Assembly (NCBI GenBank): GCA_964423925.1 | Contig: CAYRGQ010000007.1 | Coordinates: 1 to 64,000 of the forward strand | From: CAYRGQ01 sp964423925 | GTDB taxonomy: Bacteria > Bacteroidota > Bacteroidia > Sphingobacteriales > Sphingobacteriaceae | DNA: 64,000 bases | Reading direction: 5' to 3' | Shown: piece after piece, positions 1 to 7,848 of the stretch | Layout of the letters: the number at the start of each line of letters is the position of its first letter | Position numbering within the stretch: position 1 is the stretch's first letter | Notes under the pieces: model-generated | What the model was told of the DNA's origin: nothing | The model's database searches: none | Seen by the model: the letters and a program-made list of their open reading frames with translations, nothing else | Made by a program: the position numbers and the translations under genes

Positions 1-13
1 CCTACCACCAGTA

Positions 14-1090
14 TTAATAAAATACGGGAGCCGGTTGAGGCGTGGTACTGGGCACGCCGTCCTTGATTTCGGGCCAACCGTCCACCCATTCCAATCGGTC
101 GAGCATCAAAGCTCGGCGGCTAGCCCCGCTGGAAACCTTGCCGTGGGTGCGTATGATACCGTGATATAGAAACCAGTCAGTCCCTTCATCATCTGTGATG
201 ATCCGCGCATTGTGCCCCGGCCCCGCATAGGTTTCGTTACCTCGGAGTAGCAAGGTGCCATTGCCGCGCTCCGCAATGTCCTTGCCGTCGCGGTCGAGAT
301 AAGGGCCCTGCAAGTTTTTCGCGCGGGCTACCACAACGTGATATTTACTGTCTGCACCCTCACAGCAACTCCCTTTGGAGCCGAAAAAGTAATAATAATC
401 TCCACGCTTGTGGATCATTACTGCCTCCACATCGCCCGCCGCAATCTTGAATTTGCGGTCCAGGTCGAGCACCGATAACCCGTCGGCAGCCAATTCCACA
501 CCGTAAGTTCCTTGGGTAACGGCTTGGCTGAAACTGCCCCAAAACAGGTACGCCTTACCTCCGTCCTCCACATAATGCGGATCGATCGAGTTGGGAACTT
601 CGGCATCGGCGCTATCGAACAATTTGCCTTGGTCTACAAACGGTCCCTTGGGCGTATCGGAAATAGCCAAGCCAATCCCCGGATTCGGGTCTCCCCACGT
701 GGAAAAGGAGTAGTAGAGATGATATTTGCCATTGACCAGGCTGACGTCAGGCGCCCACAAGCCACCCTCGCTTTTCCAGGAGGGCCGCGTTTCGAAGGCT
801 TGCCCTTCCAACGTCCAGTTTACCAAATCCTTGGACCGAACAATCGGCATCAGCCGGCTTCCTTGCCCATCGCCCCAGTTGTCTTGCGTGCCATATGCAA
901 AAAAGTCGCCCGTCTGCGGATCCCGTACCACGGACGGGTCCGCCAGAATAGGCTCGAAGACGGGATTAAGATAATGCCCGGCGGGAATGGTATCCGGTTG
1001 GGTGACTTCGCCCCCATGGTTTGGACGACTATCCGAAACGGAACAACTGCTTAACAAAAGAGACGCTATGAGAACGGTGTAACTAAGCAT
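14..1090 (-). CDS. GH43 family glycosidase, predicted lipoprotein (arabinanase/arabinofuranosidase type)
   Basis: Probably hydrolyses arabinose- or xylose-containing side chains of plant polysaccharides at the cell envelope. The 358-residue protein starts with a lipoprotein signal peptide (lipobox LLSSC, Cys16). A five-bladed propeller domain follows, with the GH43 triad in its usual places: Asp51 in the first blade (ADPS), Asp170 (SIDPHY) and Glu222 (VEAV), plus a GPGHN His near 293 that often supports the metal site. It is the last gene of a minus-strand run of four GH43-like genes. The exact substrate cannot be read from sequence; endo-arabinanase and arabinofuranosidase are both possible. 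Confidence 0.85.
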   Translation of the reverse strand: MLSYTVLIASLLLSSCSVSDSRPNHGGEVTQPDTIPAGHYLNPVFEPILADPSVVRDPQTGDFFAYGTQDNWGDGQGSRLMPIVRSKDLVNWTLEGQAFETRPSWKSEGGLWAPDVSLVNGKYHLYYSFSTWGDPNPGIGLAISDTPKGPFVDQGKLFDSADAEVPNSIDPHYVEDGGKAYLFWGSFSQAVTQGTYGVELAADGLSVLDLDRKFKIAAGDVEAVMIHKRGDYYYFFGSKGSCCEGADSKYHVVVARAKNLQGPYLDRDGKDIAERGNGTLLLRGNETYAGPGHNARIITDDEGTDWFLYHGIIRTHGKVSSGASRRALMLDRLEWVDGWPEIKDGVPSTTPQPAPVFY

Positions 1091-1146
1091 GGTGATGCAT
1101 GATTAAACTGAAAACCTTATAATTTATTCGTGGCGCGCTTACGCCT

Positions 1147-2157
1147 TCAATCCTGCTGTACGGGTACGATGACCTTATCGCCATCAACGTTAAACTCAAA
1201 TAAGCCGGTCTGGTCATTCCATCGCTTATTGACAGGGATAATGCGTGTTCGTCTTGGCGTCACGGCTTCCTGGCTATAGTGGGTATGATACACATAGTAT
1301 AGTTGCCCGTCGAGTCCTTCAAACAGGTCGCCGTGTCCAGACCCATACTCGCCCACGATGTTACGGTGTATAATGGGGTTGCCTTCGTGCTTAACCCAGG
1401 GACCATATGGCGAGTCGGCTACGGCGTATCCTACCGCATAGTCGATGTTTCGGAAGTGATTGGCCGAATAGAACATGTAATATTTGTCGTTTAGCCGGAT
1501 GACGGTCGGCCCTTCCATAATCGGCGCCGATTCGTAAGCAGGCGTAGCCTCCCAGGGCTCCGTCTGGTCAAAGCACTTGGTCAACGTCTCGGGCTTGATT
1601 CGCCCTTTCTCCAGGTCAAATTCGGCTACCCAAAGGTAATTACCGTTGGAAAACCGAACGTGATACAGGTAATATTTACCATCCTCATCCTTAAAAATAT
1701 AGGAATCGATATTCTTTTCGGATCCATCAATGGGCTCAGGCTTCGCTTGCGTAAAAGGCTCGGTCAATCTGGCCGAACGCGCTAACACGGTTTGCTCGTT
1801 GGCGGTATAGGTCAGGTAATATGTTCCGGCGTCCTTCAGGAGCTGAGGCGCCCAAAACCCTTCGGTACCGAAGGCTCCCCCGCCTTTGATGAGTAGCATC
1901 GCCACTGAATCTCCGGTATTGCCAGGTACTGACCAAAACTTCAAATCCTTCGATTCCAATACGGAGAAACCGGACGCCGTCCTACCGCTTCCTCCTGTTC
2001 CGGTTAGGTAATATGTGCCATTTTCGACAAAAATAGTCGGGTCAGCAAGAAAAATCTCCTTGGGTTGTTGCGCAAAAAGCGCCATTCCGGGAAATGATAG
2101 TGCAGTGGTAAGGAACAGGCTGGAAAAAAATCGCATGGGTTTCTTCATCTTCATCAT
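1147..2157 (-). CDS. GH43 family glycosidase, secreted
   Basis: A secreted five-bladed beta-propeller glycosidase of 336 residues with a cleavable signal peptide (hydrophobic core about 8-28, then AQQ). Candidate catalytic residues are Asp39 (LADPT), Asp151 (NIDSY) and Glu215 (MEGP), with His275 in GSGHGDLF near the active site. It is about 34% longer in loops than minimal GH43 cores but lacks any accessory carbohydrate-binding module. It lies 21 bases after the next upstream GH43 gene and is clearly related to it (shared DxS and EGP motifs), so the pair probably arose by duplication. Substrate is inferred as arabino- or xylo-oligosaccharide. Confidence 0.82.
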   Translation of the reverse strand: MMKMKKPMRFFSSLFLTTALSFPGMALFAQQPKEIFLADPTIFVENGTYYLTGTGGSGRTASGFSVLESKDLKFWSVPGNTGDSVAMLLIKGGGAFGTEGFWAPQLLKDAGTYYLTYTANEQTVLARSARLTEPFTQAKPEPIDGSEKNIDSYIFKDEDGKYYLYHVRFSNGNYLWVAEFDLEKGRIKPETLTKCFDQTEPWEATPAYESAPIMEGPTVIRLNDKYYMFYSANHFRNIDYAVGYAVADSPYGPWVKHEGNPIIHRNIVGEYGSGHGDLFEGLDGQLYYVYHTHYSQEAVTPRRTRIIPVNKRWNDQTGLFEFNVDGDKVIVPVQQD

Positions 2158-2178
2158 ATTATTCGTAATTCACTGGCG

Positions 2179-3150
2179 TCACTGTAACAACACCGGCGTC
2201 ATGTAATCAGGGTCTATCTCCATCACCGTGTTGCCATCCCGCTGGCTGAACGTTACGGTACTAATATTCATGTACCTGGGATGAATGGCCGACTCACTTC
2301 GGTGAGAGTGAAAAACAACGCGCAATTGGCCCTCCTTGTCCGTAAACATCGCGCTATGGCCTACGCCAACCAGCTCGCCGGGCTTTTGCAGGATGGGGTT
2401 TCCTTCATACTTGGTCCACGGCCCGGTCACGTGTGGCGCCGTCGCATATCCAATACCATAGAACGGGCTTTCGTAGCTGTTTGCAGAGTAGGTCATATAA
2501 TAGGTGCCTTCATGCTTCAACACGTACGGGCCTTCGTTGACGCGCGGCCAAATCTCTTCCCAAGGCTGCGATACGTGGATGCAGGGAACCATTGTCTCGG
2601 GGCGGACCGTGATGAGGTCGTCTTCGAGTTCGGCTACCCAAATGTTCAACCCGTCATTAAACCGATCAAAAAACAAATAAGGTTTGCCGTCGTCGTCGAT
2701 AAACAGGGAATTGTCGATGCATTTCTCCCCGGCAATCATCGGCTTCTGTTCGGCTTGTCGAAACGGCCCCAAGGGGTTGTCGCTGGTGGCCACACAGATA
2801 TGCTCATCCGCGGAGTAATACATATAAAACGTGCCGTCCACCTCGTAGACCTCAGGAGCCCAAAACCAGCGATCGCCCCACGAATCCGCTTTATGGAGCG
2901 CCAATCGGTTGCCTTCGACACGCTCCCACACCCGTAAATCGTCCGATATGTAGACGGCGATGCCGTCTTCTTCCGACGTCCCGTAGGCGTAATAGGTGTC
3001 TTCGTGTAGAAGTATGAAAGGATCGCCAAAAGGCACCTCCATCTCCACCGACTGCGCAGGAGGCTCGGCTTCCGCGCCGGACTTACTCGAGGAGCACGCA
3101 AGCACGTTAAAGCTTAAGGCTAAGATACTGTATATTATTGTTCTAATCAT
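2179..3150 (-). CDS. GH43 family glycosidase, predicted lipoprotein
   Basis: A 323-residue GH43 enzyme with a lipoprotein signal (LACS, Cys19), so probably held on the membrane surface. The triad is visible as Asp43 (FGDPF), Asp146 (CIDNS) and Glu206 (NEGPY), followed by His265 in VGHSAMF. The ATG lies directly against the stop codon of the upstream glycosidase (3150/3151), which implies translational coupling within one transcript. It is a close paralogue in architecture of the gene at 1147-2157. Family membership is firm; the specificity (arabinofuranosidase, xylosidase or arabinanase) is not. Confidence 0.83.
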   Translation of the reverse strand: MIRTIIYSILALSFNVLACSSSKSGAEAEPPAQSVEMEVPFGDPFILLHEDTYYAYGTSEEDGIAVYISDDLRVWERVEGNRLALHKADSWGDRWFWAPEVYEVDGTFYMYYSADEHICVATSDNPLGPFRQAEQKPMIAGEKCIDNSLFIDDDGKPYLFFDRFNDGLNIWVAELEDDLITVRPETMVPCIHVSQPWEEIWPRVNEGPYVLKHEGTYYMTYSANSYESPFYGIGYATAPHVTGPWTKYEGNPILQKPGELVGVGHSAMFTDKEGQLRVVFHSHRSESAIHPRYMNISTVTFSQRDGNTVMEIDPDYMTPVLLQ

Positions 3151-4200
3151 CTATTCGTCGTCTATGCCAAACTTACTCACTAACGTGTTATACTCCGCCT
3201 TCGAAATGGCAATCATGCATCCGTGCCGTAAGCCTTCGGGCACCGTGTACTTATCCCACGTAGAGTGGAACGTATATCCGGATGCCTGGTACCACGGTCC
3301 GTTGAGGTTGTCGGCGATCGACAGTCCGTAGGATACTCCCGGATACTGCTCGTAGTACAGGTACCACGCTTTATCGTCCGGCGAGGGGATAAGCATGGGC
3401 GCCTCCCGGAAATTGGGACTGACGGGTACCGATGGTTCGGAGTACGGCCCGGTCAGGGATGGCGCGCGCGAGACCCGGATCGTTTTGCCCGTGGGCCAAT
3501 ATAAGGTTGGGTATGCTTCGTCCTTCAATATGGCAAAGTATTGCTCCCCTACACGACGGATGATCACGTCAATTGTGCCCATGTTCCAATCAAACAGTTT
3601 GGCGGGCGGTTCGGAAAACGACTTCAAGTCCTTGGACAGCACGTACAGCGTGCGCTGGCTCGCCCAATACCTTTCGGCATCGTCGGGCGTGCCATCCAGG
3701 TGTGGCGTATGCCACGTCAGCATGTACTGATCAGTTGCCTCGTCAAAGAACAGCTTCGGGGCGCCGATCCGTTGCAGGGCATGGCCATAACCAGGTGTCG
3801 TTTTCAAATCGGGGGTAAACGTAGCAAAAGGTTCCCAACTGGTCAAGTCGGCCGATACCCAAATCACGATGTCTGGCGAGTCATCGCTGGCATTGCCGGC
3901 CATGTAGTACCTGCCGTCGCGCCCTTTGCAGATATCGGGATGTCCTTGGTATGCATCGCTAATCCGTTGCCTGCCGTTCAGCGTTTTCCAATGCAGGCCG
4001 TCCGTGCTGACGCTGTAATAAAGCCGGCCGTAGTCGCCGCGTACCATATGGGCGAATAAGTAGGCCTCGTTGACGGCGGCTTCGCCGGGCTCCACCTGTC
4101 CGGGAGGATCCGGTTGTTGGGCTACCGTCAGAGTGGCGTCCATCAGTAGCAGTGTCGCAGCAACGGTCATGGCTGTTACTGCTTTTTTATAGGTTAACAT
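3151..4200 (-). CDS. GH43-like five-bladed propeller glycosidase, secreted
   Basis: A 349-residue exported protein (signal peptide about 1-27, cleavage near VAQQ) with propeller-type repeats typical of clan GH-F and related enzymes. It is more divergent than its three neighbours. Candidate acidic residues are Asp89 in GHPDI, Asp211 in GTIDV and Glu267 in REAPM. The text YYSVSTDGLHW and GRDGRYYMAGN is typical of secreted glycosidases annotated as family 43-like. It is the first intact gene of the minus-strand glycosidase run and follows the SusD remnant. It could instead belong to a related propeller family such as GH117; the catalytic assignments are inference. Confidence 0.7.
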   Translation of the reverse strand: MLTYKKAVTAMTVAATLLLMDATLTVAQQPDPPGQVEPGEAAVNEAYLFAHMVRGDYGRLYYSVSTDGLHWKTLNGRQRISDAYQGHPDICKGRDGRYYMAGNASDDSPDIVIWVSADLTSWEPFATFTPDLKTTPGYGHALQRIGAPKLFFDEATDQYMLTWHTPHLDGTPDDAERYWASQRTLYVLSKDLKSFSEPPAKLFDWNMGTIDVIIRRVGEQYFAILKDEAYPTLYWPTGKTIRVSRAPSLTGPYSEPSVPVSPNFREAPMLIPSPDDKAWYLYYEQYPGVSYGLSIADNLNGPWYQASGYTFHSTWDKYTVPEGLRHGCMIAISKAEYNTLVSKFGIDDE

Positions 4201-4311
4201 AGGCTATCAGCGTGTTGATGCGCTGACGCCGTCCTAGACATCAGCACAATGATTTACGTGCGGGTTAGCCGTGCCAGCGCCTTGAAGCGCCCTCGCTCGG
4301 CCCGTCCTTTG

Positions 4312-4749
4312 TTAATACTCAAAATGTTGCGTCAACTCGCCTTCGCTATTGTCGACTTCGATTTGCGGAATCGGCAAACGGTGGTGCCTGCCGAGGACGA
4401 AATTGTTGAAATCTGGATCCCCCAACTTCAGCTCGCCGATACCGGCTTGCGTATCCACCAGTCCCCAACGCTTTAGGTCGGCCCAGCGCCAAACTTCGAA
4501 ACACAGTTCTAACGCCCGCTCCATCTGCAAACGCTTCAAGAAAGCATCTTTCGAGACCAAACTACCACTAAATGCGCTATTTTCCAAAGCAGGTAGGTTG
4601 GTAGAAGGGCGTCGCCGCACCTTATTGACGTATACCGTAAAAAATTCGGACGTAACTTTCAAAAGCAATTCGGCGTTTCGCCCAGTGCATTCCTCCTCCA
4701 AAACAGACCCTAACATCCTATTTTTTAGGCTATTTACCGACGCAAACAA
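4312..4749 (-). pseudogene. SusD/RagB outer-membrane nutrient-binding lipoprotein, C-terminal remnant
   Basis: Only about 145 codons remain of a protein family that is normally 450-650 residues long. The visible part is the C-terminal SusD signature: VNKVRRR, then ERALELCFEVWRWADLKRWG, then LPIPQIEVDNSEGELTQ and an aromatic ending. There is no signal peptide, no N-terminal TPR region, and no SusC/TonB-dependent partner upstream (4750-4922 holds nothing coding). The first 35 codons are poorly conserved. It probably marks a deletion that removed the SusC/SusD transport pair while leaving the enzymes downstream. A functional short protein is unlikely. Confidence 0.8.
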
Positions 4750-4922
4750 GTTACCAATATTTTACCTTACTGTTATTTTTTTTAACAATTTTATAGATAA
4801 TTAGAATAAAACATATCAATTTTATATTTTTACGTCATGAATATTGCTAGACCCACACTCAATAAACACGCTCTATACCCAACGTGTGTTCGGTCTGCAA
4901 TAACTTCAGAACGACCCAAACG

Positions 4923-5252
4923 ATGTCGATAGAAACGGGAAGAATACGATACGCCAAACTATTTTTTGGAATCTTCTTCATGAAGATCCTGATTTCCTGC
5001 TCCCCATTTTTTTCTAATTACATCGACAAAGAAACCATCCTCCAAGTGGTGCTGCAGTTGGAGATCGAAAACAACGGTGGTTCGGGTGGAGACCAAGCGA
5101 AGGATTTCGCCAAAGAGTACCCCAAGTCGACCACGCACCTGTCCTACGTTCCGCCCCTCGAACTTTTCAACGCACTACATGCCATCGCTGATGACGGTGG
5201 GCATATTCCTGCCTATTACCCTTCGGTGCCCACCCCGCCTCCTAACGTTTAA
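4923..5252 (+). CDS. Small protein of unknown function with hydrophobic N-terminus and Pro-rich tail
   Basis: An open frame of 109 codons from the ATG at 4923 (a GTG at 4884 would add 13 residues; an ATG at 4980 would give 90). The N-terminal third is hydrophobic (KLFFGIFFMKILISC) and could be a signal peptide or membrane anchor. It is followed by an acidic/Asn-Gly segment and a C-terminus ending PSVPTPPPNV. No known domain was recognised. It lies alone between the SusD remnant and the SulP gene. Amino-acid composition looks protein-like, but a chance frame cannot be excluded. Confidence 0.4.
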   Translation: MSIETGRIRYAKLFFGIFFMKILISCSPFFSNYIDKETILQVVLQLEIENNGGSGGDQAKDFAKEYPKSTTHLSYVPPLELFNALHAIADDGGHIPAYYPSVPTPPPNV

Positions 5253-5408
5253 CTCGCATTCCCTGCCTTAGATCCGCACCGTAGCAAAGTTTGTACTACT
5301 GGGTGCTGGCTTTCTGATGCCTTTTTTCCAGCATGCGTGACGGCTGGGTTCTGACAACCCAAGCCCTGCATCACGATAATTTTTCACTCATCCTTACGCA
5401 GAAAAAAT

Positions 5409-7082
5409 ATGAATGGTAAACGTATATCAGCATTCTTAAAATTATCGAAAAGAGACTTAAAACACGACTTACCTGCGAGTCTTGTCGTCTTTCTAGTAGC
5501 TCTACCCCTCTGTCTCGGCATCGCGATGGCGTCGGGTGCACCACTATTTTCCGGCTTGCTCACCGGCATAATCGGCGGCATTGTCGTCGCTTCCATTAGC
5601 GGTTCCCAATTGAGCGTCAGCGGGCCGGCAGCCGGACTGGCTGTCATCGTCCTCACGTCGATCGAATCATTAGGCGCCTACGAAACCTTTTTGCTGGCCG
5701 TCGTTATCGCCGGCGTCATCCAGGTTGTGCTGGGAATCGTCCGGGCAGGCATGATTGGCGACTATTTCCCTTCGTCGGTCATTGTGGGTATGCTCGCCTC
5801 CATCGGCATATTGATTATCCTGAAGCAAATCCCATTAGCCATTGGCTACGATGCCGGTGGGGCCGGAGAAAGCGCTATCCCATCGGACGAGCAGCGCCCA
5901 TTCGCGGCAATCATGGCCATCTTTCAGGGCATCAACCCTGGCGCATTGCTCATCTGCCTGCTATCCATGGCCATCTTGTTGTATTGGTCCAAAGTGCCCC
6001 GGCTGAATATGGTGCCGGCACCCTTGGCGGCGGTGGTCGTAAGCGTCATGCTCGGCTATGTTTTTCGTGATACGACCTTCGCCCTGTCTGCAAACCAGCT
6101 CGTGGCCATACCGATCGTGGGGTCCGTAAGCGAATTTATGGAGCTGTTTGTATTCCCGGATTTTTCGCAAGTGCTGAATGGCGATGTTTGGGTCGTCGCA
6201 TTCACCATCGCAATTATCGCTAGCCTCGAAACCTTGCTAAGCATCGAGGCCGTCGACAAGATCGACCCCCTTAAGCGCGTCTCTCCGACAAACCGCGAAC
6301 TGCTGGCCCAAGGCGTGGGCAATATGGGCAGCGGCTTGCTGGGGGGCCTACCCTTGACCTCGGTGATCGTGCGCTCATCGGCCAATGCCAATGCGGGAGC
6401 CCGTACGCGTCAGAGTGCCATATTACACGGCATCTGGCTGTTATTGGCACTCATACTAATTCCGCGACTGATTAACCTGATTCCTTTGGCATGCTTGGCT
6501 GCAATTCTTTTGCTGACTGGCTACAAACTTGCTAAATTCGCAATATTCAAGCAGATGTGGCGCAAAGGGCTAGACCAGTTCGTTCCATTCATGGTCACCA
6601 TCGTTGCCGTCGTGCTGACGGACCTACTAACTGGCGTGGGTATCGGCTTGGTTGTAGGTATATTTTATATCTTGCGCAACAATATGTCCAACACCTTTGA
6701 ATACGAAATTGCCGAGCAAGAAGATGGCACGAAAGTGACGATAACGCTCTCCGAGGAGGTTTCCTTCCTCAACAAAGCGGCCATCCAAAAATCGCTGTAC
6801 GCCCTCCCTAAGCGAATCAATGCGGTGCGCATCGATGGCTCGCACAGCCGATATATCGACAAGGACGTCATCGAAGTAATCAACGCGTTTAGCCAAAACG
6901 CGGAAAGCAAAGGCCGCATGGTGGAACTCATCGGGATCGTCAACAAGAAGAACATTCCGAGCGTCCGACAATTTAACCAAGCAGTAAGCGACACGCACGC
7001 CTGGCCACGGACGCCTACAACGGGTACGCGAACCCATCGACCTGCCAGCGCGCACGACCGCAGCAGCATATCCGCGAACTAA
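5409..7082 (+). CDS. SulP family inorganic anion transporter with STAS domain (probable bicarbonate transporter)
   Basis: An inner-membrane SLC26/SulP carrier of 557 residues. The core (about 20-410) has the alternating hydrophobic segments and family motifs near the start (ASLVVFLVALPLCLGIAMASG) and at SVSGPAAGL. A short cytoplasmic STAS domain follows at about 430-520. The next gene, 31 bases downstream, is a beta-carbonic anhydrase; this pairing is common in bacteria and argues for bicarbonate rather than sulfate as substrate. The last 35 residues are rich in Thr, Arg, His and Pro and look unlike STAS sequence, so the natural end may have been changed by a frameshift. Confidence 0.85.
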   Translation: MNGKRISAFLKLSKRDLKHDLPASLVVFLVALPLCLGIAMASGAPLFSGLLTGIIGGIVVASISGSQLSVSGPAAGLAVIVLTSIESLGAYETFLLAVVIAGVIQVVLGIVRAGMIGDYFPSSVIVGMLASIGILIILKQIPLAIGYDAGGAGESAIPSDEQRPFAAIMAIFQGINPGALLICLLSMAILLYWSKVPRLNMVPAPLAAVVVSVMLGYVFRDTTFALSANQLVAIPIVGSVSEFMELFVFPDFSQVLNGDVWVVAFTIAIIASLETLLSIEAVDKIDPLKRVSPTNRELLAQGVGNMGSGLLGGLPLTSVIVRSSANANAGARTRQSAILHGIWLLLALILIPRLINLIPLACLAAILLLTGYKLAKFAIFKQMWRKGLDQFVPFMVTIVAVVLTDLLTGVGIGLVVGIFYILRNNMSNTFEYEIAEQEDGTKVTITLSEEVSFLNKAAIQKSLYALPKRINAVRIDGSHSRYIDKDVIEVINAFSQNAESKGRMVELIGIVNKKNIPSVRQFNQAVSDTHAWPRTPTTGTRTHRPASAHDRSSISAN

Positions 7083-7112
7083 AACAAAGCCATCAAAAAA
7101 ACACAGACACAC

Positions 7113-7773
7113 ATGCCAAACAGCAAATTAGACGGAAATCAAACGCTTAAACTCGGGTTTAAAAAAATATTGGACGGCAATGCCGAATGGGTAAAATTTG
7201 TAAACAGCGACACTTCAGGTCGTTACAAGCAACTTTCGCACGGCCAACATCCGGAGATCCTCTGGATTGGCTGTGCTGACAGCCGCGTACCCGCCAACCA
7301 GATTACCAATACCCAACCCGGAGAGGTGTTCGTACACCGCAATATCGCCAATGTCTGCGTGCACTCCGACATGAACATGCTTAGCGTACTCGACTATGCC
7401 GTTAACGTACTGAAAGTAAAGCACGTCATCGTCGCAGGGCATTACGGCTGCGGCGGCGTGGCGGCGGCGCTAAGCCGCCAGCAATATGGCATTATCGACA
7501 ATTGGCTGTGCCATATCAAGGACGTTTACCGCCTGCATGCCCAAGAGATCGACGCCATCAATGACCACGAAAATAAGCCGCCTGGTGGAACTCAACGTAC
7601 AAGAACAGGTCTTCAACCTCTGCACTACCAGCATCATCCAAAATGCCTGGAAAGAACGGGCGGATCTGGCCGTACACGGCGTAGTAATCGATATCGCTAC
7701 CGGCGAACTGGTCGACTTGAACACCCACTTTACCGGAACGGACGACATGGCAAATGTATTTGCCTTTCGTTAG
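7113..7773 (+). pseudogene. Beta-class carbonic anhydrase, interrupted by a +1 frameshift near 7565-7580
   Basis: Interconverts CO2 and bicarbonate with a zinc ion. Residues 1-152 read in the frame of 7113 and include the zinc and catalytic residues: Cys54-x-Asp56-x-Arg58 (GCADSR), His110 and Cys113 (GHYGCGG). After DAINDHE the frame degenerates. The conserved C-terminal half (RLVELNVQEQVFNLCTTSI to VHGVVIDIATGELVDL) continues in the next frame and stops at 7773. Joined, the product is about 219 residues, the normal length. If left unshifted, translation would run to 7865 with a meaningless tail. This is either a real inactivating single-base insertion or a sequencing error. It is co-directional with SulP. 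Confidence 0.85.
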
Positions 7774-7789
7774 CCGAGAGTTACTTGCC

Positions 7790-7833
7790 AAAACAGAACG
7801 GGCAGTCGCAAATGCGACTGCCCGTTCTGTTTT
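7790..7833. terminator. Bidirectional intrinsic terminator
   Basis: A perfect 21-base inverted repeat (7790-7810 and 7813-7833) with only two bases between the arms. A runs lie on the left and T runs on the right, so it can stop transcription from both sides. It sits between the convergent carbonic anhydrase and pyrroline-5-carboxylate dehydrogenase genes. Confidence 0.9.
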
Positions 7834-7848
7834 CAGTTGATACCCGAA

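Noticed and set aside
512..1054. A 180-codon plus-strand frame opposite the first GH43 gene
   Set aside because: It is fully inside a well-supported GH43 gene and has no recognisable motif.
2281..2937. A 218-codon plus-strand frame opposite the GH43 gene at 2179-3150
   Set aside because: The minus-strand gene has the catalytic residues and signal peptide; the opposite frame has none of these.
4838..4930. A 30-codon frame starting at ATG 4838 after a TATTTTTA box
   Set aside because: Too short and with no protein-like features; the box at 4825-4832 may only be chance in an AT-rich region.
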